Of a stretch of 18,486 nt of DNA, positions 6,477 to 14,243 are shown in pieces. The stretch's first letter is position 1; each line of letters starts with the position of its first letter. Origin of the DNA: an uncultured Bacillota bacterium (GTDB lineage Bacteria > Bacillota_I > Bacilli_A > Erysipelotrichales > Erysipelotrichaceae). Location: NCBI GenBank assembly GCA_946619805.1, contig CAMOMM010000002.1, positions 1 to 18,486 of the forward strand. Direction: 5' to 3'. The notes below the pieces were generated by a model, which worked only from the letters and a program-made list of their open reading frames with translations, was not told the origin of the DNA and searched no databases. A program made the position numbers and the translations under genes.

Positions 6477-7727
6477 ATGAAAAGGCTTTTGGCGGCATTA
6501 CTGGCTATAATTGCACTTATACCGTTTATAGGTGTTTTTACCAATGACCCGGAAGTACAGCCGCCTGAAGATCCTCCGGTGATTGAGCCGGTTGATCCTG
6601 AACCGCAGCCGCAGGAGCCGTTAATTGAAGAAAAAGTTGAGATAACGCTGATTTCGCCGGAGAAAGATAAGACCATGATCCTGGTCAATGAGGAAATACA
6701 GGAATATCTGAGCATTTACCATAAGGGGATCGGACAGAACTACTACCGATACATGACTGATCATTTCATTGGCAATCAGGTCGTAAATCTGAAATGGCAG
6801 ATCAGCAGGGAACCGGAGTTTACCGTTGTCTATCTCAGCACCAGGCCGGACATGAAGGACGCCGATGAATATCTCTGCAGAGAGGATCATCTTGATATCA
6901 GTAATCTGTATACCGGGAAAGATTACTACTGGCAGATCTGTGCAGTGTACCGGGATTATGCCGTAATGTCTGAAACAGGACATTTCCATACCGAAGAGAC
7001 CCCGAGAATTGTCCTGATAGAAGGAGTATCCAATACCAGAGATATCGGGGGCTGTTATACAGAAAACGGCACCTGTCTTAACCAGGGGATGATCTACCGC
7101 ACTGCATCGGCAGATAACGTTACGGAATATGGCCGTAAACAGGCTGATGAAGATCTGCATATAAAGACAGAACTTGACCTCAGAGATGCAGGCGAAAGCG
7201 GAACCCGTCTGGAGAAAAGTCCTCTTGGTGAAGCCGTCAGATACATAAATGCTCCGGGTATACTCTACACCAACATAACAAAGGAAGCTTACTGGCCTTC
7301 TGCCAGAGATATCTTCAAAGTATTTGCGGATAAGGACAACTATCCGATCCTGGTTCACTGCCGGGCCGGGCGAGACCGTACCGGAACAGCCATGATCGTA
7401 ATTCTGGGGTTATGCGGGGTACCGGAAGAGACCATTTACAAAGATTATGAACTGTCGTTTTTCTCCCGGGCCGGTACTGAGATGCAGGAGGAAGGCCGTG
7501 AAGTAGAGATCCTTTTAGGATATGTCAGTGATCTGATGAAGAACCTTCACCGATTCGGCGACGAAAATACGACATTGGCCGGCTGCTGCCGTAATTATCT
7601 GCTGAAGATCGGACTGACTGATGAGGAAATAGAAACGATCCGTCTGATAATGACCGGTGATGCGGGAATTGAACTGCCGCATAGGAAAACTGATGTCAGG
7701 ATTCCTGAAATCAGAACATATGAATGA
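6477..7727 (+). CDS. Membrane-anchored or secreted tyrosine-protein phosphatase
   Basis: A 416-residue export protein. Residues 1-21 form a hydrophobic signal or anchor (MKRLLAALLAIIALIPFIGV) with no lipobox Cys. Residues 24-50 are a Pro/Glu-rich wall-spanning linker. About 100-173 look like a fibronectin III-type beta domain (WQISREPEF to GHFHTEE). From 180 on is a phosphatase of the bacterial LipA/PtpB type (Y_phosphatase3): GVSNTRDIGG (183-192), DLR (234-236) and the P-loop HCRAGRDRTG (294-303) with nucleophile Cys295 and Arg301. The reaction is removal of phosphate from phosphotyrosine, or in some relatives from phosphoinositides. The catalytic domain should lie outside the membrane. The weak site AAGGT (6465-6469) precedes the ATG. 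The target is unknown. Confidence 0.87.
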   Translation: MKRLLAALLAIIALIPFIGVFTNDPEVQPPEDPPVIEPVDPEPQPQEPLIEEKVEITLISPEKDKTMILVNEEIQEYLSIYHKGIGQNYYRYMTDHFIGNQVVNLKWQISREPEFTVVYLSTRPDMKDADEYLCREDHLDISNLYTGKDYYWQICAVYRDYAVMSETGHFHTEETPRIVLIEGVSNTRDIGGCYTENGTCLNQGMIYRTASADNVTEYGRKQADEDLHIKTELDLRDAGESGTRLEKSPLGEAVRYINAPGILYTNITKEAYWPSARDIFKVFADKDNYPILVHCRAGRDRTGTAMIVILGLCGVPEETIYKDYELSFFSRAGTEMQEEGREVEILLGYVSDLMKNLHRFGDENTTLAGCCRNYLLKIGLTDEEIETIRLIMTGDAGIELPHRKTDVRIPEIRTYE

Positions 7728-7751
7728 AAAGGCTGCCGATGGCAGCCTTTT
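7727..7751. terminator. Bidirectional terminator between convergent genes
   Basis: AAAAGGCTGCC (7727-7737), loop GAT, GGCAGCCTTTT (7741-7751): a perfect 11-bp stem with A and T runs on both sides. It serves the phosphatase gene on the plus strand and the export-protein gene on the minus strand. Confidence 0.9.
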
Positions 7752-7773
7752 GAAAGATCAATATGATTTACGG

Positions 7774-8268
7774 TTACAGCAGTACTCTAAGGAAACTGAG
7801 AACACCATAACTGGCCAGTGTCAGAATGATACCGGCCATTACAACACCAAGGAAAATTGACAGTAAGCCTTTCTTAAAGTCAAATTCCAGAATTGTCGCA
7901 ACCAGCGATCCCGACCAGGCTCCGGTTCCGGGAACCGGAATGCCGACAAACATGGTCAGGGCAAAGAAGCCATACTTCTTTACGGTTTCACTTTTGGCAT
8001 GCAGCTTGGCTTCATATCTGGTAAAGAAAGGGCCGAAGGTCCTGGTTGTCTTAAGCCATTTGATGATCTTCATACCAAACAGCAGAAGAAACGGTACCGG
8101 CAGCATGTTGGATATCACACAGATCGGCAGCACTTCGTACCATGGCATCTTTCGGGCAGCCCCGAAGATAATGGCTCCTCTTTCCTCAATAAGAGGAATA
8201 AGGGATATCATGAACAGGGCAAATCTGTCGCCCAGGACGGAGAAAAATGAGAACAGTTTCTGTATCAT
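7774..8268 (-). CDS. Small multidrug export-type membrane protein
   Basis: A 164-residue polytopic membrane protein of the small multidrug export family (Pfam Sm_multidrug_ex). It has about four hydrophobic spans and two re-entrant-like conserved motifs: SLIPLIEERGAIIFGAA (22-38) and FVGIPVPGTGAWSGSLVA (about 108-125). The family name rests on weak functional evidence; the repeated P-x-x-E-x-R-G and P-x-P-G-T-G-A motifs resemble small transporter or DedA-like folds, so the transported substrate is unknown. It begins 6 nt after the stop of the pseudouridine synthase gene, with an AGAGG ribosome site inside that gene's end (8278-8282), so they form one minus-strand operon. Confidence 0.85.
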   Translation of the reverse strand: MIQKLFSFFSVLGDRFALFMISLIPLIEERGAIIFGAARKMPWYEVLPICVISNMLPVPFLLLFGMKIIKWLKTTRTFGPFFTRYEAKLHAKSETVKKYGFFALTMFVGIPVPGTGAWSGSLVATILEFDFKKGLLSIFLGVVMAGIILTLASYGVLSFLRVLL

Positions 8269-8274
8269 TGCATA

Positions 8275-9153
8275 TTACCTCTCTGTAAACAGTTTAAAGT
8301 CAGGATTGTCATTGTCTCTGACTGTTATCTTCTTATGAGTAAACGGATGAACAAACTCCAGCTGATAAGCCCAAAGTCCCATGTTACGGATCTTATTGGA
8401 TGGGATACCGTACAGGGCATCGTTGAGGATCGGGAAGCCATGGTATGACAGATGTACTCTGATCTGATGAGTTCTGCCGGTCAGTAAACGGCATTTCATC
8501 AGAAGCAGACCGTCCTTTGATTCCAGGATCTCTGCCTTGGTAACGGCCTGTTTTCCGGTTTTGGAAACACGGTAGAGATTGTTACTGTGGCGGTCAGCGC
8601 CGATGTTTTCATTGAAAGTAAATTTCTGATGGACTTTACCATTTCCACTGGCTATGGCCAGATAGGTCCTGGTGATCTTTCTTTCTTCCAGCTGTTTGTC
8701 AAAATAAGCCTGGAACAGCGGAATCTTGCAGAACATGATCAGACCGGAAGTTTCCCTGTCAAGGCGGTGAATGTATCTGACAGGTGCCTTAATATCATGA
8801 CTGATCAGATAACGGGCAGCCTGATTGGCCAGGGAACCGTGTTCATCGTGAACGATGATGCCGGCTGGCTTGGAAACAATGTAAAGCAGTTCATCTTCCC
8901 AGACAACCGTGCACTCCTTATCATCCGGCTGGTAATCAGGATCGTATTGATCAAGGATGAATGACAGTCTGTCATTTCTGACCATGGTGACATCGGTATT
9001 CTTCACTGCTTCTCCATTGAGCAGCAGTTTGTGTTCACTGGTCAGCAGATATCGGTTTTTGCGGGAGATGCATAAGTACTCCAGCAGTTCTGCCAGATTG
9101 GTTTCCTTATCGATCATCAGATGAAGCATCCCGTCTTTAATGTTGTAATTCAT
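8275..9153 (-). CDS. RluA/RluD-family pseudouridine synthase
   Basis: A 292-residue RNA pseudouridine synthase that isomerises specific uridines in rRNA or tRNA. The catalytic motif HRLDRETSGL (129-138) contains Asp132. Other family landmarks are IVSKPAGIIVHDEHG (92-106), TRTYLAI, and the C-terminal LTGRTHQIRVHLSYHGFPI region with the conserved QIR and GDxxYG-like NDALYG. The N-terminal 70 residues resemble a degenerate S4 domain rather than a canonical one. The target site is not predictable. The chosen ATG (9153) has no Shine-Dalgarno but is preceded on the minus strand by TTGTCT, 17 bp and TATAAT, with 6 nt between the -10 and the ATG, which suggests a leaderless message. ATG codons further in (9129) have no better ribosome site. 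Confidence 0.88.
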   Translation of the reverse strand: MNYNIKDGMLHLMIDKETNLAELLEYLCISRKNRYLLTSEHKLLLNGEAVKNTDVTMVRNDRLSFILDQYDPDYQPDDKECTVVWEDELLYIVSKPAGIIVHDEHGSLANQAARYLISHDIKAPVRYIHRLDRETSGLIMFCKIPLFQAYFDKQLEERKITRTYLAIASGNGKVHQKFTFNENIGADRHSNNLYRVSKTGKQAVTKAEILESKDGLLLMKCRLLTGRTHQIRVHLSYHGFPILNDALYGIPSNKIRNMGLWAYQLEFVHPFTHKKITVRDNDNPDFKLFTER

Positions 9154-9159
9154 AACTAG

Positions 9160-9188
9160 ATTATATTTTCAGATCGAAAATCAGACAA
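9160..9188 (-). promoter_or_regulatory. Promoter of pseudouridine synthase operon
   Basis: Reading the minus strand, TTGTCT (9188-9183), a 17-bp spacer and perfect TATAAT (9165-9160). The expected start point coincides with the ATG at 9153. Confidence 0.6.
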
Positions 9189-9247
9189 GATGAAAAAAGA
9201 GAAATGGTCCCTTTATGCTTGTGATAGTCTGTCATCTGATAATTGAG

Positions 9248-9253
9248 TATAAT
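9248..9253 (+). promoter_or_regulatory. Candidate -10 box for GH3 gene
   Basis: Perfect TATAAT, 38 nt before the preferred ATG (9292). No convincing -35 is seen at 16-18 bp. It lies in the divergent region shared with the pseudouridine synthase promoter. Confidence 0.4.
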
Positions 9254-9291
9254 TTAAGCAGAAGACTGTAATGAAAGAAGGTTCTGGACAT

Positions 9292-11736
9292 ATGAAGAGA
9301 ATAACAGGGGCACAATATAATACTGAAGAAACCTTGAGAGAGAAAAACAACCGCAGGCTGGCTTACAGGGCTGCGGTTGAAGGTATCGTTCTGCTGGAAA
9401 ACAATGGGGTTCTGCCTTTGAAAAAGGGAGATATCGCCTTATATGGGGCCGGGGCCAGACATACCGTCAAGGGAGGTACCGGTTCAGGAGAAGTCAACGA
9501 AAGATATTCAGCGACAATATATGACGGACTTAAGGAAAAAGGCTTCAGCATTCTTACTGATAACTGTCTGCGCAGATATGACATGAAACTGGAAGAAGCC
9601 AGAAAGGCTTATGAAAAAGATGTCAGGGAAAACCATACGATCATCGATGTCTGGGGACTGGTATTCACCATGCCGGTGGCTGATGAAGTACAGGAAGAGG
9701 ACCTGGCAGACTGTGATACGGCCATCTATGTTGTAGCCAGACAGGCCGGGGAAGGCAGAGACCGCAGGCTTGAAGCAGGTTTTAACTTAGCCAAAGAGGA
9801 AACAGAGTCCATAAAGCTGTTGAGGAAGCATTACAGGAAAGTCATACTGGTCATCAATTCAGGTTCATCTGTGAACATTTCTGATGTTGATGATTACAGA
9901 CCTGATGCCGTGATCTTCTTCTGTCAGGAAGGACTGGAAGGGGGCAGAGCACTGGCTGCACTGTTAACCGGTGAGGAAAACTTCTCCGGTAAGCTGTCAG
10001 ATACCTGGGTGTACAGATATGAAGACATTCCATTCGGCAATGAGTTCTCATACATGAACGGGAACCTTGCCAGAGAATACTATAAGGAAGGGATTTATGT
10101 GGGGTACCGTTATTATGATTCCTTCAATGTACCGGTGAGATATCATTTCGGATATGGTCTGTCATACACTGACTTTGAAATATCAGCCGAAGCTGTCACA
10201 CTGCAGGGAAAGAATGTTCTGGTTGATGTTAGAGTCAGAAATACCGGTAAGGTTACAGGTAAGGAAGTTGTACAGGTCTATGTCAGTGCGCCGGCCGGCA
10301 AACTGGATAAGGAATACCAGAGGCTGGTGGCATTTGGAAAAACCGGGAATCTGAAACCTGGTGAAACAGAGACATTAAGACTCTGCTTTGACATGGAATA
10401 CTGTGCCAGCTATGACCGGCAGGAAAACTGCTTCATACTGGAAAAGGGCAATTACATCGTCAGAACTGGCAGCTCATCTGCCGGTACCGCTGTTGCGGCA
10501 GTAATCCGGAATGAGGAAACGATCGTTGTTTCCAGACATGGAGATCTGCTGAAATGTGAAGAGACATTTGAGGAACTTCATTCCCCGCAGAGAAAGCAGG
10601 AGATTCCTGAAGGAGTTAAAATTCTGAAGCTTGATGGATCCTGTTTTGAAACAAAGGTATATGAATATCCGGGAATGAAGGCTGCTGACGATGACAGGGT
10701 AAAGGAGATCATAGGAAAACTTACAACAGAGGAAAAGATAAAACTGGTCATGGGGGAAAGCAGGGATGACCGTGGCCTTTCAACCAGATACATCTATACT
10801 CCGGGAACAGTAGCCAGAACAACGGAAGATCTGCTGGATAAGGGTGTTATCAATACCAATCTGGCCGACGGTCCGGCCGGCTTACGACTGTTGAAGGAAT
10901 CTGCCCTTGATAAAAACGGGGAAGTAAAATACCTGAAAGGCAATTTCCCGGTGGCGGCAATGGAACTGTTTCTGGAAGCCAGCCCACTGGAAGAAACAGA
11001 TACGGTATATTATCAGTATCCTACTGCCTGGCCGGCAGCGACAGCCCTGGCGCAGAGCTTTAACACTGATCTGATTGAAGAAATCGGCAGAATAACCAGC
11101 CGGGAAATGGTGGAGTTCAACGTTACTTTCTGGCTGGCTCCGGGCATGAACATCCATAAGAACCCGTTATGCGGCCGTAACTTTGAGTATTATTCAGAAG
11201 ATCCGGTATTGTCCGGCAAGATCGCCTCAGCCCTGTTAAAAGGTGTGCGGTCTGTTGAGGGAAACTACATAACGATCAAGCACTTCGCATGCAATAATGC
11301 GGAAGACAACCGTTCATTTACTGACAGTGCAGTAAAACAGAGAGCCTTAAGAGAGATCTACCTGCGCGGTTTTGAGATTGCCGTAAAGGAAGGAAAGGCA
11401 ACGGGACTGATGACATCCTATAATAAGATCAACGGTATATATGCCCCGGACAACTATGATCTGGCAGTCAGGATCCTGAGAAATGAATGGGGCTTTGACG
11501 GAGTAGTAATGACAGACTGGACATCAACCCTGGAAGGTCAGGGCAGCAATGTCAAAGCTGTTAAGGCCGGTCACATCATCATGCCGGGAGGAAGCTATTA
11601 CCGGGATGAAATAAGAAAGGGACTGAAAGAGGGTTCGTTAAGTGAGGAAGAACTGGATATGACCATTTCATATCTTCTTAAGGCGATCCTTCACAGTAAT
11701 GTCGCTTCCCGATATAAAGCTGAAGATCTGATATAG
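9292..11736 (+). CDS. Glycoside hydrolase family 3, reversed domain order
   Basis: An 814-residue GH3 glycosidase (beta-glucosidase/xylosidase type) releasing sugars from the non-reducing end of beta-linked substrates. The domain order is swapped. The usual C-terminal alpha/beta domain comes first (about 28-290: EGIVLLENNGVLPL, GGTGSGEV, and RQAGEGRDR with probable acid-base Glu154). A fibronectin III-like domain follows (about 310-390). The TIM-barrel domain comes last (about 475-790: DGPAGLR, GRNFEYYSEDP, KHFACNN, MTSYN, and VMTDW with nucleophile Asp742). Such permuted enzymes are known from rumen Firmicutes. There is no signal peptide, so it acts in the cytoplasm on imported oligosaccharides. 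ATG 9292 is chosen over 9271 because AGAAGG (9277-9282) is well placed. The gene is monocistronic and ends at a hairpin. Confidence 0.9.
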   Translation: MKRITGAQYNTEETLREKNNRRLAYRAAVEGIVLLENNGVLPLKKGDIALYGAGARHTVKGGTGSGEVNERYSATIYDGLKEKGFSILTDNCLRRYDMKLEEARKAYEKDVRENHTIIDVWGLVFTMPVADEVQEEDLADCDTAIYVVARQAGEGRDRRLEAGFNLAKEETESIKLLRKHYRKVILVINSGSSVNISDVDDYRPDAVIFFCQEGLEGGRALAALLTGEENFSGKLSDTWVYRYEDIPFGNEFSYMNGNLAREYYKEGIYVGYRYYDSFNVPVRYHFGYGLSYTDFEISAEAVTLQGKNVLVDVRVRNTGKVTGKEVVQVYVSAPAGKLDKEYQRLVAFGKTGNLKPGETETLRLCFDMEYCASYDRQENCFILEKGNYIVRTGSSSAGTAVAAVIRNEETIVVSRHGDLLKCEETFEELHSPQRKQEIPEGVKILKLDGSCFETKVYEYPGMKAADDDRVKEIIGKLTTEEKIKLVMGESRDDRGLSTRYIYTPGTVARTTEDLLDKGVINTNLADGPAGLRLLKESALDKNGEVKYLKGNFPVAAMELFLEASPLEETDTVYYQYPTAWPAATALAQSFNTDLIEEIGRITSREMVEFNVTFWLAPGMNIHKNPLCGRNFEYYSEDPVLSGKIASALLKGVRSVEGNYITIKHFACNNAEDNRSFTDSAVKQRALREIYLRGFEIAVKEGKATGLMTSYNKINGIYAPDNYDLAVRILRNEWGFDGVVMTDWTSTLEGQGSNVKAVKAGHIIMPGGSYYRDEIRKGLKEGSLSEEELDMTISYLLKAILHSNVASRYKAEDLI

Positions 11737-11759
11737 GCCACCATACAGATCCAATTGAC

Positions 11760-11780
11760 AAAAGACCTCAGGGTCTTTTT
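11760..11780 (+). terminator. Rho-independent terminator after GH3 gene
   Basis: AAAAGACC (11760-11767), loop TCAG, GGTCTTTT (11772-11779) plus a further T. It sits only 16 nt before the next start codon and overlaps a TTGACA (11755-11760). Confidence 0.8.
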
Positions 11781-11782
11781 GT

Positions 11783-11790
11783 TATATAAT
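11783..11790 (+). promoter_or_regulatory. -10 region of HAD-NUDIX operon, leaderless layout
   Basis: TATAAT at 11785-11790, overlapping an extended -10 reading TGT-TATATA (11780-11788), lies 6 nt before the ATG at 11797. TTGACA at 11755-11760 is too distant (24 bp) for a normal -35, so the extended -10 may carry the promoter. Confidence 0.5.
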
Positions 11791-11796
11791 GGGGAT

Positions 11797-12615
11797 ATGA
11801 ACCGTGTTAAGTACATTGTGTTTGACCTGGATAATACCCTGATGGACAGTATGAAGACGATTTCTTCAGATACTTTAAGGTACCTTAATGAGATAAAAGA
11901 CAATACAGGTATCAGGCTTGGCATTGCCAGCGGCAGGACCTTACGCTCCTATGGGGCTAAGGAAAGGAAGTATCACCTGAATGAAATAATGAGCTTTCTG
12001 ATCCTGAATGATGGCTGTGACATCTACGATAATGACAGGAGCAGTCATTATGAATATGAGTTTCTTGACTACAGGCAGGCGGAAGAGATCTGCCGGGTAT
12101 TCAATAAATGGGAGTTCGCCAACGTGATATTCATCGGTGATAATGAAATGTACGCGGAAAAGTATACTGAAGAACTTAAGGATACCATGGAGCGACAGGG
12201 AATAGATCATTTCCTTAATGTAAGTGAAAAGATGACCGGCAGGATAAAGCGCTGTGTCGTGGTGTTTGACCGTAACAGACAGGAAGAAATAAGAAAGATC
12301 CGGATGGACAGCCCGGTAAGAGGTGTGAGATATCTGTTTTCCGAAGGTCATCTGCTGGATGTACTGCCCCAGGGAGTTTCCAAGCGGACTGCACTGGAAA
12401 AGTATCTTCGTGACAACGGTGATGACTGGAACAGCGTGATGTTTTTCGGGGACGGGGAAAACGACATGGAACTGATTGAAAAGTCTGAAATCGGAGTAGC
12501 GATGAAGAATGCTCCTGAAGCAGTCAGAAACATCCGGGACTACGTTACTCATGATGACTGTGATAATGAAGGATGCATCAGGTTCCTGAAGGAAATGGAG
12601 GATTTATGGAAGTAA
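11797..12615 (+). CDS. HAD-IIB family phosphatase
   Basis: A 272-residue Cof-like HAD hydrolase. Motif I is FDLDNT (9-14) with Asp10 and Asp12; Asn replaces the more common Gly. Motif II is in ASGRT, and FFGDGENDMEL is motif IV with Mg ligands, followed by GVAMKNAPEAV typical of the Cof group. The cap between them is C2B type. It should remove phosphate from a small metabolite; the substrate is unknown. An in-frame TTG at 11755 is rejected as start because it would translate the GH3 terminator. The ATG at 11797 has no usable ribosome site (GGGG lies only 2 nt away) and fits leaderless initiation. The end overlaps the NUDIX gene by 10 nt, a sign of translational coupling. Confidence 0.88.
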   Translation: MNRVKYIVFDLDNTLMDSMKTISSDTLRYLNEIKDNTGIRLGIASGRTLRSYGAKERKYHLNEIMSFLILNDGCDIYDNDRSSHYEYEFLDYRQAEEICRVFNKWEFANVIFIGDNEMYAEKYTEELKDTMERQGIDHFLNVSEKMTGRIKRCVVVFDRNRQEEIRKIRMDSPVRGVRYLFSEGHLLDVLPQGVSKRTALEKYLRDNGDDWNSVMFFGDGENDMELIEKSEIGVAMKNAPEAVRNIRDYVTHDDCDNEGCIRFLKEMEDLWK

Positions 12616-13139
12616 TTGAGATAGGCAGACTGGCTGATGACCAGTATGAATTCGAAGGATATGAAAATATCCGCTATACAGCCAGAGCCCTGGCAGAAAA
12701 TCAGGAAGGGCGATTCGGTTTCCTGCATATTGTCGGGGAAGACTATTTCGGAGAAAGAGACCATCTGGAAACCTGCGGTGGAGGACTGGAAGAAGGAGAA
12801 AACCTTTTTGATACTATCAGAAGAGAGGTAATGGAAGAGCTTGGTCTGGAAATACAGTCATGCGAATATGTCGGAACCATCATGGATTCCTATAATCTGA
12901 TCAGAAGGATCACTGTTTCCTCGTTCTTTCACTGCCTGGTTGATTCATCGGCTCAGAAACAGACGCACCGTACCGAAGAGGAACAGATACTGATCAGTGA
13001 AATAGTATGGCTGACAGCTGAAGAAGCGCTGGACTGGCTGGAAAACAGAGCTGAACACAAGGTAGATAAGCTGGTGCAACGCCGTGATGCCATGGCTTTA
13101 AGATACTATCTGGAGCAGACAGGACGTATTGAAAAATAA
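12606..13139 (+). CDS. NUDIX hydrolase
   Basis: A 177-residue member of the NUDIX superfamily, which hydrolyses nucleoside diphosphates linked to another group. The box G-x5-E-x7-R-E-U-x-E-E-x-G-U is complete and reads GGLEEGE, NLFDTIR, REVMEELGL within the second quarter of the protein. Flanking beta strands (RFGFLHIV, RRITVSSFFHCLV) fit the fold, and the C-terminal EEQILISEIVWLTAEEAL is typical of the ADP-sugar or nucleotide-sugar-like groups. The ATG at 12606 is preceded by GGAGG (12597-12601) and lies inside the HAD gene's end; a longer reading from 12573 is less likely. Pairing with a phosphatase suggests consecutive clean-up of a nucleotide-linked metabolite, but that is inference. Confidence 0.9.
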   Translation: MEVIEIGRLADDQYEFEGYENIRYTARALAENQEGRFGFLHIVGEDYFGERDHLETCGGGLEEGENLFDTIRREVMEELGLEIQSCEYVGTIMDSYNLIRRITVSSFFHCLVDSSAQKQTHRTEEEQILISEIVWLTAEEALDWLENRAEHKVDKLVQRRDAMALRYYLEQTGRIEK

Positions 13140-13141
13140 TG

Positions 13142-13169
13142 TGTTACCATTGCAGGCAGTAATCTGTCT
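13142..13169 (+). promoter_or_regulatory. Candidate ECF-sigma promoter for sigma operon
   Basis: TGTTAC (13142-13147), 16-bp spacer, CTGTCT (13164-13169). This resembles the TGWAAC/CGTC-type promoters used by Bacillus ECF sigma factors, which usually switch on their own operons. It is inferred only from this resemblance and its position just ahead of a sigma-factor operon. Confidence 0.3.
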
Positions 13170-13170
13170 G
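13153..13170. repeat. Hairpin between NUDIX and lipoprotein genes
   Basis: CAGGCAG (13153-13159), loop TAAT, CTGTCTG (13164-13170), 7 bp with one G-T pair. No T-run follows, so it is at best a weak terminator; it overlaps the candidate ECF promoter and could be an operator. Confidence 0.4.
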
Positions 13171-13193
13171 TTAGGGTGTGGAGGTATAAGGAT

Positions 13194-13679
13194 ATGAAGA
13201 AAATCATTATGTTTACACTTGGAATATTAACAATTCTGGCTTTGGCCGGATGCAATAAAAAAATACAGGAGGAGGAACCGATGATGCAGATACCAAATCC
13301 ATTCATGGAATATGGAAGTTTGGGCGATGCTGAAAAAGCCGTTGGTTTTGATTTCACGGTACCGGAAGGAATTAACGGCACAGCTGAATATGTTTACAGG
13401 GTCATGAATGGCGAAATGATGGAGATCATCTGCAGAAACGCTGCCGGTGAGGAAGTTGCCAGATTCCGCAAGGCCAAAGGCTCTGATGACATCAGCGGTG
13501 ACTACAATGAGTACAGCGATGTCAGAACGGATAACAGTCTGAAGAACATAACCTACAGAGGCGAAAACGGCATGTTTACCGGTGCCATCTGGGTAGAAGG
13601 TGAATATACCTTTGCTTTGTCACTTGCTGAAGCAATGACACTTGAACAGGTAGGAGTCATAATTTCACAGACACACTAG
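13194..13679 (+). CDS. Lipoprotein, DUF4367-like, of ECF sigma operon
   Basis: A 161-residue exported lipoprotein. The signal peptide (1-19) ends in the lipobox LAGC, with Cys20 as the lipidation site. After an acidic linker, residues 38-161 look like one compact domain: GSLGDAEKAVGFDFTVPEG, a central strand-rich part, and the end W133-VEGEYTFALSLAEAM. This pattern resembles DUF4367-type domains often found with ECF sigma and anti-sigma genes; I cannot confirm the family by eye. GGAGG at 13180-13184 supports the ATG at 13194 over the GTG at 13176. The stop is 3 nt before the sigma ATG. A role in sensing envelope conditions is inferred from context. Confidence 0.78.
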   Translation: MKKIIMFTLGILTILALAGCNKKIQEEEPMMQIPNPFMEYGSLGDAEKAVGFDFTVPEGINGTAEYVYRVMNGEMMEIICRNAAGEEVARFRKAKGSDDISGDYNEYSDVRTDNSLKNITYRGENGMFTGAIWVEGEYTFALSLAEAMTLEQVGVIISQTH

Positions 13680-13682
13680 ACA

Positions 13683-14243
13683 ATGGAAGATTTCGAGATC
13701 GTAGAACTTTACTGGAACAGGAACGAAGATGCCATCATCCAGAGTGAACGCAAGTATGGAAGATATTGTAAGAAGATCGCCAACAATATCCTCTTTAGTA
13801 ATGAGGACAGCGAGGAATGCGTCAACGATACCTGGATCAGAGCCTGGAGTTCGATCCCGCCAAACCGCCCGGATAATCTGGGGGCTTACCTGGGGAAGAT
13901 CACAAGAAATCTGGCCCTGAATATGTATGAGAAGATGAATGCACGGAAAAGAGGAAAAAACCAGACGCGGCTGGCTCTGGATGAACTAAGTGAGGTGCTG
14001 GGACACGAATCAGATGTTCAGCAGCACCTTGACCTTACAGCTCTGACTGAATCAATTAACCGTTTTCTGCGAACAATTGACAGTGAAAACAGAAAGATCT
14101 TTGTCAGAAGATACTGGTACATGGCTTCCGTAAATGAAATTGCCTGGGATTACCGCATAACTGTTGGCAAGGTCAAGATGTCACTGATGCGTACCAGAAA
14201 CAGTTTGAGAGAGTTTCTGAAGAAGGAGGGATTTGAAGTATGA
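13683..14243 (+). CDS. ECF-type RNA polymerase sigma factor
   Basis: A 186-residue group 4 sigma factor that directs RNA polymerase to a stress-type regulon. Sigma region 2 spans about 23-80 (YGRYCKKIANNIL, EDSEECVNDTWIRAWSSIP, GAYLGKITRNLAL). Sigma region 4 spans about 125-182 (DSENRKIFVRRYWYMASV, NEIAWDYRITVGKVKMSL, with the helix-turn-helix). There is no region 3 and no C-terminal extension, as expected for the class. The start has no Shine-Dalgarno and lies 3 nt after the lipoprotein stop, so translation probably depends on coupling. Its stop overlaps the next start as ATGA, with AAGGAGGGA ahead of that start. This sigma-then-membrane-protein order is the usual sigma/anti-sigma arrangement. 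Confidence 0.92.
   Translation: MEDFEIVELYWNRNEDAIIQSERKYGRYCKKIANNILFSNEDSEECVNDTWIRAWSSIPPNRPDNLGAYLGKITRNLALNMYEKMNARKRGKNQTRLALDELSEVLGHESDVQQHLDLTALTESINRFLRTIDSENRKIFVRRYWYMASVNEIAWDYRITVGKVKMSLMRTRNSLREFLKKEGFEV

Noticed and set aside
6621..7358. Minus-strand open frame of 245 codons opposite the phosphatase gene
   Set aside because: The plus-strand frame has clear catalytic motifs; the antisense product shows none and has no start signals.
7826..8338. Plus-strand open frame of 170 codons across the minus-strand membrane-protein gene
   Set aside because: The minus frame has conserved family motifs and an operon-type start; the plus frame is its shadow.
11755..11790. TTGACA/TATAAT as an ordinary promoter before the HAD gene
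   Set aside because: The spacer is 24 bp and contains the GH3 terminator stem, so the -35 is probably fortuitous; only the -10 was kept.
11941..12552. Minus-strand open frame of 203 codons opposite the HAD gene
   Set aside because: Antisense shadow of a well-supported HAD phosphatase; low-complexity His/Phe-rich translation.
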